9,696 bases of DNA from Anaerolineales bacterium (lineage in GTDB: Bacteria; Chloroflexota; Anaerolineae; Anaerolineales; UBA6663). The stretch covers positions 1 through 9,696 of the forward strand of contig JAEURM010000055.1 of NCBI GenBank assembly GCA_016789245.1, in the 5' to 3' direction. The position numbers and the translations under genes are program-made. Of this stretch, positions 1 to 6,514 are shown one piece after another (positions within the stretch are counted from its first letter, which is position 1; the number at the start of each line of letters is the position of its first letter). The notes below the pieces were generated by a model. It did no database searches. It was not told the DNA's origin and saw only the letters and a program-made list of their open reading frames with translations.

Positions 1-2
1 GC

Positions 3-131
3 GGCAAAGAGATGAGCCACAGTAGATTCAAATTTGTTTATCGTGCGGGGTTTGAAGGGAAGCTGGAGTCTGAATTAGGGCAATTGACATTGCGAGCGAG
101 CAACGCGAGCGATCTGTATCTGCAAGGGTAA
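3..131 (+). CDS. Possible 3' end of an unidentified gene, cut by the left edge
   Basis: The third plus-strand frame is open from the window edge to a TAA at 129-131, giving about 42 residues; the other two plus frames stop within the first 25 bases. The first 27 or so residues look protein-like (mixed charged and aromatic, for example RFKFVYRAGFEGKL). The last 15, beginning with LTLRAS, are encoded by the left arm of a dispersed inverted repeat at 85-193, so the natural C-terminus may have been replaced by repeat sequence. It would converge on the minus-strand DUF711 gene, 91 bases away. I recognise no family. It could also be a chance open frame, because only 43 codons are visible. Confidence 0.35.
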   Translation, partial: GKEMSHSRFKFVYRAGFEGKLESELGQLTLRASNASDLYLQG

Positions 132-193
132 GCAAGCTCCGAAAACATAGGTTCGTTTTCTTTGGGAGGCTGATTCGCTCACTCGCAGTGACA
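85..193. repeat. Imperfect inverted repeat with 17-base arms (dispersed intergenic type)
   Basis: The arm at 85-101 (TGACATTGCGAGCGAGC) matches the reverse complement of the arm at 177-193 (GCTCACTCGCAGTGACA) at 14 of 17 positions. The arms are 75 bases apart. Two smaller dyads lie inside: GAAAAC/GTTTTC at 141-146 and 155-160, and TCACT/AGTGA with a 3-base loop at 179-191. The 'cattgcgag' core resembles a dispersed intergenic repeat seen in many bacterial genomes (from memory, not searched). It fills the spacer between the putative gene end at 131 and the DUF711 stop, and covers that gene end. The weak hairpin at 141-160 is a poor terminator candidate because no T tract follows it. Confidence 0.6.
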
Positions 194-194
194 G

Positions 195-214
195 TATCCG
201 CGTTTATCCGCGTC
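195..214. repeat. Two tandem 10-base repeats (TATCCGCGTY)
   Basis: TATCCGCGTT at 195-204 is followed directly by TATCCGCGTC at 205-214. It ends 8 bases before the stop codon of the minus-strand DUF711 gene. The unit resembles a dispersed period-10 repeat that I recall from other bacterial genomes. With only two copies it is a remnant or the end of a larger repeat patch that starts at 85. Confidence 0.6.
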
Positions 215-222
215 CAAAAAAC

Positions 223-1437
223 CTACCGCCCCAACAACTCAAACGCCGAAACGCTACTTAGCAGGCCGCCGAGGCCGCTGGATTTGAGCGGCAGAACGCG
301 GCTGGGCGCGAAGAACTCAAAATCAAATTGCACACTCTCCCCCGCTTGCTTGCCGGGCATGGGCATGAGGCGCGCGGTGAGCGGCTTGTTCAGCCGCAAG
401 GCCAACGCCGCTACATCTAATAGCACCGCCGCTAAAGCGTCTGCTGAAACATCACCCGGCACTGGAATAGTATCTAAGCCCGTGCCGCACACCGCGGAGT
501 ACAACAGCAAATCATTCACCGTGAACGTGCCTTCTGCCGCGCGCCGAGCCAGCACCGCATCTTCAAACACCGGCAAGAACAAGCCATTGAAGCCCACGCG
601 CTTGAACTGCGCGCGGTCTAGCGCCTCGGTGAGGAAGGCGGCGGCGGCCAGAGAGCCGTGCTCCCCCACCTTACCGCCCATCAGCCGCTCTAGCGCCACG
701 CCCAAAGAACGCGCTTCATCCGGATATACCGCGTATGCAAAATCTAAGCCGAGGAAATTTAAGCCGCGCCGCCCACACACTTTCTTCATTACTTCAGTGA
801 GCCGCGCGGCGTGCGTTTCCACTGCGCTCACTATCCGCGCGCGCGCTTCATCTAAAGTGCTGGCCTCACCACACGCCGTCACCGCCAAATCCGCAGATTC
901 AATCCCCAACGCTACAGCGGGCGCACCGCTAGAATGATAGGCCGCTGGCAAAAACGGCACGCCGGCGGGAACGTTGGCCAGCGCGGCGAAGCGCAGGTTT
1001 CCAAAGCCATCCGGCGTGGTGGCCGCACAACGTACAATTACTTCCGCCGCCCAACGCGCCGCATCCACGCTAATGCCAGTGGCGGGCGTGGCAATGCTGG
1101 CGGAGGCAAATACATTTTGTGTGGCCGCAATGGCCTCCGGAATGGCGCGGAAAAACTCCGCCCCATCTTCGGGCCGCGCGGGGCCTATGGTGGCGTAATC
1201 AATCTGGTTGACGAAGGCGGCGTCTTCCAGCGCTTGGGCGTAGCTCAGCACTTTCTCCGCTTGCCCGGCCAACGTAACCGCAAACGGCGGCGCGGCCAGC
1301 CGCGTGGTTTGCACGCCAAAGCCTGCCTCCGTGAGCGCGTGTTTAAGTTCATTCAACGCTTGCCCGGCCACGCTCAGCTCTTCAGCTTTGAGCAGAAAGC
1401 CCGTTTCACAAAAATAAGTAATGGTGCGGATGTTCAT
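223..1437 (-). CDS. DUF711 (UPF0210) family protein of unknown function
   Basis: The product is 404 residues. It is recognised by the family-style opening MNIRTITYFCETG, the block GNLRFAALANVPAGVPFLPAAY (starting near residue 146), FLGLDFAYA near 228, AVCGTGLDTIPVPGDVS at 315-331 and LNKPLTARLMPMPGK at 349-363. The function of this family is not established; its solved members have, as I recall, a fold related to glycyl-radical enzymes of the pyruvate-formate-lyase type. C317 within CGTGLD is the obvious residue to examine. No signal peptide or membrane segment is visible, so it is probably cytosolic. The frame stays open upstream to 1503, but the Met at 1437 is preferred: it matches the usual family N-terminus, and the 22 extra residues would come from spacer and hairpin sequence. 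No Shine-Dalgarno motif precedes it. It lies 190 bases downstream of the ATPase on the same strand, separated by a 13-bp hairpin, so co-transcription is uncertain. Confidence 0.85.
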   Translation of the reverse strand: MNIRTITYFCETGFLLKAEELSVAGQALNELKHALTEAGFGVQTTRLAAPPFAVTLAGQAEKVLSYAQALEDAAFVNQIDYATIGPARPEDGAEFFRAIPEAIAATQNVFASASIATPATGISVDAARWAAEVIVRCAATTPDGFGNLRFAALANVPAGVPFLPAAYHSSGAPAVALGIESADLAVTACGEASTLDEARARIVSAVETHAARLTEVMKKVCGRRGLNFLGLDFAYAVYPDEARSLGVALERLMGGKVGEHGSLAAAAFLTEALDRAQFKRVGFNGLFLPVFEDAVLARRAAEGTFTVNDLLLYSAVCGTGLDTIPVPGDVSADALAAVLLDVAALALRLNKPLTARLMPMPGKQAGESVQFDFEFFAPSRVLPLKSSGLGGLLSSVSAFELLGR

Positions 1438-1496
1438 ATGGCGGAAGTTTACTACAAGCCGAAGCGGCATATTTGGCGCCGCGCATTTAACGGAAA

Positions 1497-1534
1497 GGCG
1501 CAAAGACGCAAGTACAAAAGGGCGTCTTTGCGCC
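1497..1534. repeat. Perfect 13-bp hairpin between ATPase and DUF711 genes
   Basis: GGCGCAAAGACGC at 1497-1509 is the exact reverse complement of GCGTCTTTGCGCC at 1522-1534, with a 12-base loop. The left arm and its flank read as degenerate repeats of about 8 bases (GGCGCAAA, GACGCAAG) and resemble a dispersed 'caaagacgcaaag' repeat I recall from other bacteria. In the direction of ATPase transcription the hairpin is followed only by a short CTTTCC run, so it is a weak intrinsic terminator at best, though it could attenuate read-through into the DUF711 gene. The rest of the spacer (1535-1627) shows nothing I can name. Confidence 0.75.
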
Positions 1535-1627
1535 GTAGCAATTGTGGGTCACAAGTTATTTACACTGCACCCGTTCCCCTGCTCACTTTCTCAACTGCCG
1601 CACCATATTGGCACGGCCGCTAATTCG

Positions 1628-4471
1628 TTAAATCTTCTGCCTTCGCAACCACCACTTGGTAACTTCTTCCGCCATGGCCGGCACAAGGGCAAAGACGAAG
1701 ACAATGCCCCACTCCGTGAGGGTGAGCGCATGCGTATTGAAGATGGGTTGCAGGAAAGGCACGTTAACGACGAGTATCAGTAAGATTAGCGAAAAACCTA
1801 CCGCCATTTGCATGTATCGGTTACTAAACATGCCAATCCGGAAAAGCGAAGTGCGCTCCGAGCGCACGGTGTACGCGCGGAACAGTTCACACAGGGAGAG
1901 CGTAACAAACGCCATTGTTTGGCCGAGGCTGGTTAAGGTATCACCGCCCACGCCATGCAAATCAACGTGAAACTCATATTGCAGAATGGCCAGCAGGGGG
2001 TTAGCACCCGCTGGAATTAATCCAGCCGCGCTCATGGAAATATACAGACCCACCAACAGTGCGGTGAGCGTGGCGCCGGTTTGGGCAATGGTTTGCACCA
2101 CAATGCCAATGCCCATTGAACGGTTAACGATTGGCTCATTCTTGGGCCGGGGTGGGCGTTCCATCACATCCGGGTCTCCCTTCTCCATCGCCAAGGCCAA
2201 CGCGGGTGCGCCGTCCGTAATCAAATTCAACCACAGCAATTGAATGGCCGTAAGCGGTGTGGGCAAACCGGCCAGCGTGGCGAGAAAAATAATCATAATT
2301 TCGGCCACGTTGCTGGAGAGCAAGAAAAACACAAACTTGCGGATGTTGGCGTAAATTATGCGGCCCTGTTCCACCGCCGCCACAATGCTGGCGTAGTTAT
2401 CATCCGTCAGCACCATATCCGCCGCTTCTTTGGCCACATCCGTGCCCGTAATGCCCATGGCCACGCCAATATCCGCGCGCTTCAAGGCTGGCGCATCGTT
2501 CACGCCATCGCCCGTCATCGCCGTCACCGCGCCCGTTTTTTGCAAAGCGTCCACAATCATCACTTTGTTCTGCGGGCTCACGCGCGCAAACACATCCGTC
2601 TCTTGCACGGCTTTGAGTAATTCTGGGTGGCTCAGCTTATCTAGCGCCGCGCCCGTTAGCACGTTGCGGCCCGGCTGAAGCAGGCCAATTTGTTGCGCGA
2701 TGGTGCGGGCCGTATCCGGATAATCGCCCGTAATCATCACCGAGCGAATGCCAGCGCTCCGCGCTTGTGCCACCGCTGGCGCCACTTCAGGCCGCGCCGG
2801 ATCAATTAGGCCGGCCAAGCCCACAAAAATCAATTCGCGTTCCGCCGTTTCGGATGTAAAGGGCTCCAGCGGCGCATTCAACGCCCGCACCGCCACGCCC
2901 AGCACGCGCAAAGCCTGATTAGCAAAGCCGGTGTTGGACTCTAGAATTTGTTGACGATGCTCGTCTGTAAGCGGCGCGGCGTGGCCGTTGGCCTCTAAGC
3001 TGTGCGTGCAAAGTTGAAGCACCACATCCGGCGCACCCTTAACGCACACCACTTGTTGGCCACGCACCGCAAACGGCAATGGGCCATTCACGGCGTGCAA
3101 GGTGCTCATCGTTTTACGGGCGGAGTCAAACGGATTTTCAGCCACGCGCGGAAAATCTTTCTCCAAACGCTCCCGCCACAAATTGGCTTTAGCCGCCGCC
3201 ACCACTAGCGCGCCCTCAGTGGGGTCACCCACCATGCGGGTAGTTTCCGCACTGGTGCTTTTTTCCAGAAGCGCATCGTTCACCAACGCCCCCGCCCACA
3301 GCAAGGTGTGAAAGGCTGGAGACTCCAGTGGCGATACCGCTTCCCCGTTGCGCTTAAATACGCCGTGCGGCTCATAGCCTTGCCCAGTCACTTCCAAAGC
3401 CGCATCGGCCGCCCACAGCCGCACCGTTGTCATCGCGTTTTGCGTGAGCGTGCCGGTTTTATCCGTACAAATTACGCTGGCCGAGCCGAGCGTTTCCACC
3501 GAAGCCAAGCGGCGCACCAAGGCATGCCGCTTGACCATTTCGCGCATGCCCAGCGCCAGCGTGATGGTAACCACGGCGGGCAAACCTTCGGGCACGGCGG
3601 CTATGGCTAGGCTAATGGCAATGATGAAGCCTTCCAACAACTCTTGGCCTTGCCACAGCCCAACGGCAAACACAATGGCCACCACAATCAACGCCGCAAT
3701 ACTCAGGGTGCGGCCCAACTCTTCCAGCCGCTTCTGGAGCGGCGTTTCTTCTTCTTCCACGGCAGAGAGCATTTGCGCAATGAGGCCAATTTGCGTGGTA
3801 AGGCCGGTGCCCACCACCACGCCCGTGCCGCGCCCGTAAGAAACCACCGTGCCCATAAAAGCCATGTTTTTCCGGTCACCCAATGGGCTTTCTGGCTCCA
3901 GCGTTAGCGCCGCTTTCTTTTCAGAAGGTACGCTTTCCCCAGTAAGCGCGGCTTCTTCCACGCGCAAATTCACAGTTTCTACCAAGCGCACATCCGCCGG
4001 AATAAAGTTACCGGCTTCTAGCAGAACCACATCACCGGGAACCAACTCGCGCGCGGGCACGTTGATGCGCGCTCCATCTCGGATAACGCGCGCATCCGGC
4101 GCGGCTAATTTTTTCAGCGCGGCCAGAGAAGCCTCGGCGCGGGATTCTTGAATCACACCAATCACGGTGTTCAAAATCACAATAGCAATAATGGCAATGG
4201 CTTCCACTTCTTCGCCCAGCACTGCAGAGATGATGCTGGCGCCAATGAGCAGAAGCACTACAAAACTTCGGAGTTGGTCAACCACCAAGCGCCAAAACGG
4301 CGTTGGCGGCTTCTCGCGCAGTTCATTATGGCCATACTCAGCCAGCCGCTTCTGCGCTTCGGCGGTGGTTAAGCCATGTTCGGGGGATGTGTGTAGTTTT
4401 TCAAGAACAGTCTCAGATGAATCAGCGTGCCAAGCTTGCTCGGGGGCGGAGGGCGGAGCCGAAAGTGCCAT
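1628..4471 (-). CDS. P2A-type cation-transporting P-type ATPase (Ca2+/Mn2+-like exporter)
   Basis: The product has 947 residues, the size expected for bacterial Ca2+-ATPases. In order it shows an N-terminal cation-ATPase domain (about 15-80), the actuator motif TGES at 177-180, the M4 ion-site motif PEGLP at 294-298, the phosphorylation motif DKTGT with acceptor D337, the nucleotide-domain motif KGAPD at 478-482, TGD at 581-583, and the hinge GDGVNDAP at 654-661. By comparison with SERCA, the M4 glutamate (E295), M5 N721 and E724, and M6 N749, T752 and D753 are kept. The M8 glutamate of SERCA appears to align with S859, beside E862. This supports a Ca2+ (or Mn2+, as in Pmr1-type pumps) exporter of the inner membrane driven by ATP; the exact ion and stoichiometry are inference. 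About ten membrane segments are visible, the last four or so after 785. The start at 4471 has a weak AGGA nine bases upstream. It is divergent from the TerC gene. Confidence 0.93.
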   Translation of the reverse strand: MALSAPPSAPEQAWHADSSETVLEKLHTSPEHGLTTAEAQKRLAEYGHNELREKPPTPFWRLVVDQLRSFVVLLLIGASIISAVLGEEVEAIAIIAIVILNTVIGVIQESRAEASLAALKKLAAPDARVIRDGARINVPARELVPGDVVLLEAGNFIPADVRLVETVNLRVEEAALTGESVPSEKKAALTLEPESPLGDRKNMAFMGTVVSYGRGTGVVVGTGLTTQIGLIAQMLSAVEEEETPLQKRLEELGRTLSIAALIVVAIVFAVGLWQGQELLEGFIIAISLAIAAVPEGLPAVVTITLALGMREMVKRHALVRRLASVETLGSASVICTDKTGTLTQNAMTTVRLWAADAALEVTGQGYEPHGVFKRNGEAVSPLESPAFHTLLWAGALVNDALLEKSTSAETTRMVGDPTEGALVVAAAKANLWRERLEKDFPRVAENPFDSARKTMSTLHAVNGPLPFAVRGQQVVCVKGAPDVVLQLCTHSLEANGHAAPLTDEHRQQILESNTGFANQALRVLGVAVRALNAPLEPFTSETAERELIFVGLAGLIDPARPEVAPAVAQARSAGIRSVMITGDYPDTARTIAQQIGLLQPGRNVLTGAALDKLSHPELLKAVQETDVFARVSPQNKVMIVDALQKTGAVTAMTGDGVNDAPALKRADIGVAMGITGTDVAKEAADMVLTDDNYASIVAAVEQGRIIYANIRKFVFFLLSSNVAEIMIIFLATLAGLPTPLTAIQLLWLNLITDGAPALALAMEKGDPDVMERPPRPKNEPIVNRSMGIGIVVQTIAQTGATLTALLVGLYISMSAAGLIPAGANPLLAILQYEFHVDLHGVGGDTLTSLGQTMAFVTLSLCELFRAYTVRSERTSLFRIGMFSNRYMQMAVGFSLILLILVVNVPFLQPIFNTHALTLTEWGIVFVFALVPAMAEEVTKWWLRRQKI

Positions 4472-4483
4472 ACCAGAAAATCC

Positions 4484-4511
4484 TGTACAAATGGGATACA
4501 GGCATTATAAC
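4484..4511 (+). promoter_or_regulatory. Candidate promoter for the TerC gene
   Basis: A TGTACA (4484-4489) -35-like hexamer and a TATAAC (4506-4511) -10-like hexamer are 16 bases apart. They lie about 145 bases before the TerC start, inside the divergent spacer. The spacing is acceptable but the -35 match is only 4 of 6, so this is weak. A dyad CCTGT-N11-ACAGG (4482-4502) overlaps the -35 and spacer. Confidence 0.25.
4504..4509 (-). promoter_or_regulatory. Candidate -10 element for the ATPase gene
   Basis: The minus strand reads TATAAT, a perfect -10 consensus, ending 32 bases before the ATPase ATG. This would give a leader of roughly 25 bases. I find no good -35 hexamer 16-19 bases further upstream, so it may depend on an activator or be chance. 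It shares bases with the candidate plus-strand -10. Confidence 0.3.
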
Positions 4512-4643
4512 GGCTGTGCTAGGCTGAGGCTGACGTTTAGCGAACAAATTATATTGAGGCCGGTTAAGGGCAAAACAAACACCATTCGCCTTGACCCACA
4601 GCCCGCCTGCGTGGACAATCACACTTTACTTCCCCACATTCAC

Positions 4644-4647
4644 GAGG
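4644..4647 (+). promoter_or_regulatory. Ribosome binding site (GAGG) fixing the TerC start
   Basis: GAGG sits 8 bases before the ATG at 4656. It is the only plus-strand gene start in this window with a clear Shine-Dalgarno match, and it supports 4656 over in-frame upstream Met codons that would overlap the ATPase gene. Confidence 0.6.
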
Positions 4648-4655
4648 CACACACA

Positions 4656-5657
4656 ATGGGCAATGAGAGCATTTGGGCTTGGTTAGGTTTTTTGGCCTTT
4701 GTGGTGGTTTTGATTTTGATTGACCTTGGGCTGTTCTCCAAGAAAAATCACGTCATCCACTTCCAAGAGGCGGCGCTGATGAGTGCCTTATGGATTGGCG
4801 TGGCGTTGGCCTTTAACGGCTTTGTGTACGTGTGGTTGGGCGGCACTGCGGCGCTGGAATTTTTCACCGGCTGGTTACTGGAAAAATCGCTCAGCGTGGA
4901 TAACCTGTTCGTCTTTGTAGTGATTTTCAGCTATTTTAAAGTAGAGCCCCAGTATCAGCGCCGCGTGCTGGTGTGGGGCATTATCGGCGCACTCATCATG
5001 CGGGCGGTCTTTATCGTCCTCGGCACCTCATTAGTAGAGCTGACGCATGTTACTCTCGGCGGCTTCCACTTTAATCCCATTCTGCTGGCGTTTGGCGCGT
5101 TTCTCATTTACACCGGCTTCAACTTAGCGCGAGAGAACGATGAGAACGAGCCGAAGATTGAAGACAACGCCGCAGTCAAAATTCTCAAACGGTATCTGCC
5201 ACTCACCAATCACTACCATGGCGAGAAATTCTCCATCATTGAAAACGGCAAGCGGCTGTTTACGCCGCTGGTATTGGTGTTGGCGGTGATTGAAACTACG
5301 GACTTAATTTTTGCCGTAGATTCCATCCCCGCCATCATTGGCGTGACGAAAGACCCGTTTATTGTGTTCACGTCCAACATCATGGCCATCCTAGGCCTAC
5401 GGGCGCTGTATTTTCTGCTCGCCGATGTCATGGATAAATTTCACTATCTCAAATATTCGCTGGCCGTGATCTTAGTTTTCATTGGCTTTAAGATGGTTAC
5501 GGAAGAGTGGTTACTAGAAGGCATGTTGGGCTTGCACAAAGAACAACTCGCCATTCTCACATTAATCTTCGTCATCGCCGTGTTGGCCACGGGCATTGTT
5601 GGCTCACTCATCCGCAAGCCAGAAGCTACAAGTGAAATCGGTGCGGCGGAAGACTAA
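4656..5657 (+). CDS. TerC family integral membrane protein (Alx-like)
   Basis: The 333-residue product is close to E. coli Alx in length. It has about nine hydrophobic segments and the family signatures LEKSLSVDNLFVF (75-87) and VIETTDLIFAVDSIPAI (211-227), whose acidic residues D82, E213, D216 and D222 lie in membrane segments and are likely ion ligands. A charged cytosolic linker (about 160-200) separates the two halves, as in Alx. TerC proteins belong to a cation-exporter superfamily and have been tied to Mn2+ export, Mn2+ loading of exported enzymes, and tellurite resistance in the original plasmid case; nothing here favours the tellurite role. The frame runs open upstream to 4167, but that part is antisense to the ATPase. 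The ATG at 4656 has a good ribosome binding site and matches the usual TerC N-terminus. Its divergent partner is a Ca2+/Mn2+-type ATPase, which fits metal homeostasis. I looked for a yybP-ykoY Mn2+ riboswitch upstream and did not see one. Confidence 0.92.
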   Translation: MGNESIWAWLGFLAFVVVLILIDLGLFSKKNHVIHFQEAALMSALWIGVALAFNGFVYVWLGGTAALEFFTGWLLEKSLSVDNLFVFVVIFSYFKVEPQYQRRVLVWGIIGALIMRAVFIVLGTSLVELTHVTLGGFHFNPILLAFGAFLIYTGFNLARENDENEPKIEDNAAVKILKRYLPLTNHYHGEKFSIIENGKRLFTPLVLVLAVIETTDLIFAVDSIPAIIGVTKDPFIVFTSNIMAILGLRALYFLLADVMDKFHYLKYSLAVILVFIGFKMVTEEWLLEGMLGLHKEQLAILTLIFVIAVLATGIVGSLIRKPEATSEIGAAED

Positions 5658-5696
5658 TCCATGGCCTAATTTCCCCAAAACTTATCCCCCAAAAAT

Positions 5697-5730
5697 CGGC
5701 GGTCTGCGCTACGCCCAGCCGGTCTTTTTT
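5697..5730 (+). terminator. Probable rho-independent terminator after the TerC gene
   Basis: An outer stem CGGC (5697-5700) / GCCG (5718-5721) encloses an inner stem GCG/CGC (5706-5708, 5712-5714) with a 3-base loop, and a run of six T follows at 5725-5730. The hairpin has an asymmetric internal loop, so it is not very strong. An A run at 5691-5695 precedes it, so it might also act on the other strand. It lies 39 bases after the TerC stop. Confidence 0.5.
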
Positions 5731-5761
5731 CGATACAATAGACTCGATCCAGAATAGATTA

Positions 5762-5827
5762 AGACCTGTCAGGTGGCGCGAGAAAAGCCCGTAATTTTCA
5801 GAGTTTTGTACGTGCCACCCGAGGTCT
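5762..5827. repeat. 66-base structured inverted repeat upstream of xpt
   Basis: AGACCT (5762-5767) pairs with AGGTCT (5822-5827). After a small internal loop, the nine bases 5772-5780 (GGTGGCGCG) pair with 5811-5819 (CGTGCCACC), with one G-U. Inside, GAAAA (5782-5786) and TTTTC (5795-5799) form an apical stem with loop GCCCGTAA. The left edge also contains the local palindrome ACCT-GTC-AGGT. Seven bases, AGCCCGT at 5786-5792, are exactly complementary to ACGGGCT at 5870-5876 in the next element. This is either a dispersed repeat or a folded leader RNA; it does not match the conserved core of a purine riboswitch. Confidence 0.65.
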
Positions 5828-5861
5828 GGCTATATTGCGGATACAGGCCAATCAATGAGTC

Positions 5862-5922
5862 AGCCCTTCACGGGCTATTAAAATTTAGCGGGACTAAAAT
5901 ATAGAGAAGCCCGCGAAGGGCT
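5862..5922. repeat. Pair of inverted palindromes (REP/BIME-like) abutting xpt
   Basis: AGCCC-TTCAC-GGGCT (5862-5876) and AGCCC-GCGAA-GGGCT (5908-5922) are each small hairpins, and the two are reverse complements of one another at 14 of 15 positions. Between them TTTAG/CTAAA (5884-5888, 5894-5898) forms a third small stem. The DNA can therefore fold either as separate hairpins or as one long stem. The arrangement resembles the paired palindromes of bacterial interspersed mosaic elements. It ends 16 bases before the xpt ATG and would lie in the xpt leader if transcription starts upstream of it. Confidence 0.7.
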
Positions 5923-5938
5923 ATCTTCAAAACCTACT

Positions 5939-6511
5939 ATGCAACTTCTTATAGACCGAATTCAGCGCGATGGCAAAAATTTAGGCAACGGCATTCTCAA
6001 AGTGGATGGCTTCATCAATCACCAAGTAGATGCACTATTGATGGACGCCTGCGGGGCGGCGCTGGCCGAACGTTTTACCAAAGTGGGCGCTACTAAAATC
6101 CTCACGGCTGAAATTTCGGGCATTGCGCCCGCCCTGATGACGGGCAAGCATTTGGGCCTGCCGGTGGTGTACGCGCGCAAGAGCAAGCCCATCACCATGC
6201 CGCACGAAGTTTTTCTCACGCTGGCCCCTTCCCACACGCGCGGCCGCACAATAGAACTTATCATCTCTCCCGAATACTTGGGCAACAACGAGCGCATCTT
6301 GATTATTGATGACTTTCTGGCCACCGGCCAAACCATCATGGGCTTGGTGCGGCTAACGCAAGTGGCGGGCTCGTCTTTGGTGGGCATTGGCACGCTGATT
6401 GAGAAAACGTTTGAAGGTGGCCGTAAGCTGTTGGAACAATATCACGTCCCAATTGAATCATTAGCCGCCATCACCAGTATGGAAAATGGCGCCATTACGT
6501 TTGCAGAATAA
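5939..6511 (+). CDS. xpt: Xanthine phosphoribosyltransferase
   Basis: The 190-residue product lines up along its whole length with Bacillus subtilis Xpt (about 194 residues): LKVDGFINHQVDALLM at 20-35, ISGIAPALMTGKHLGLPVVYARK at 59-81, the PRPP-binding motif ILIIDDFLATGQT at 120-132, and GIGTLIEKTFEGGR at 149-162. It converts xanthine and PRPP to XMP and pyrophosphate in the cytosol, a purine-salvage step. The Met at 5939 fits the family N-terminus exactly. No Shine-Dalgarno motif precedes it; the palindromic repeat at 5908-5922 is 16 bases away. Its stop is 3 bases before the next gene, so the two are probably co-transcribed, and guaA, the enzyme that uses XMP, follows. No conserved purine riboswitch core is visible in the 281-base upstream spacer. 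Confidence 0.93.
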   Translation: MQLLIDRIQRDGKNLGNGILKVDGFINHQVDALLMDACGAALAERFTKVGATKILTAEISGIAPALMTGKHLGLPVVYARKSKPITMPHEVFLTLAPSHTRGRTIELIISPEYLGNNERILIIDDFLATGQTIMGLVRLTQVAGSSLVGIGTLIEKTFEGGRKLLEQYHVPIESLAAITSMENGAITFAE

Positions 6512-6514
6512 GCC

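Noticed and set aside
934..1623. Long plus-strand open frames opposite the DUF711 gene (188-937 and 934-1623)
   Set aside because: They are antisense to a convincingly conserved protein, have low-complexity basic composition rich in Arg, Ser and Ala, and match no family I know; they are shadows of a GC-biased codon pattern.
4167..4655. Upstream extension of the TerC reading frame
   Set aside because: The frame is open back to 4167, but that part is antisense to the ATPase N-terminus. The family N-terminus and a good GAGG site place the start at 4656.
4472..4655. yybP-ykoY (manganese) riboswitch before the TerC gene
   Set aside because: Many TerC/Alx genes have one, but the conserved loop sequences are not visible here.
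5658..5938. Purine (guanine or xanthine) riboswitch before xpt
   Set aside because: The region is strongly structured, but I cannot find the conserved three-way-junction core and loop sequences of the purine riboswitch.
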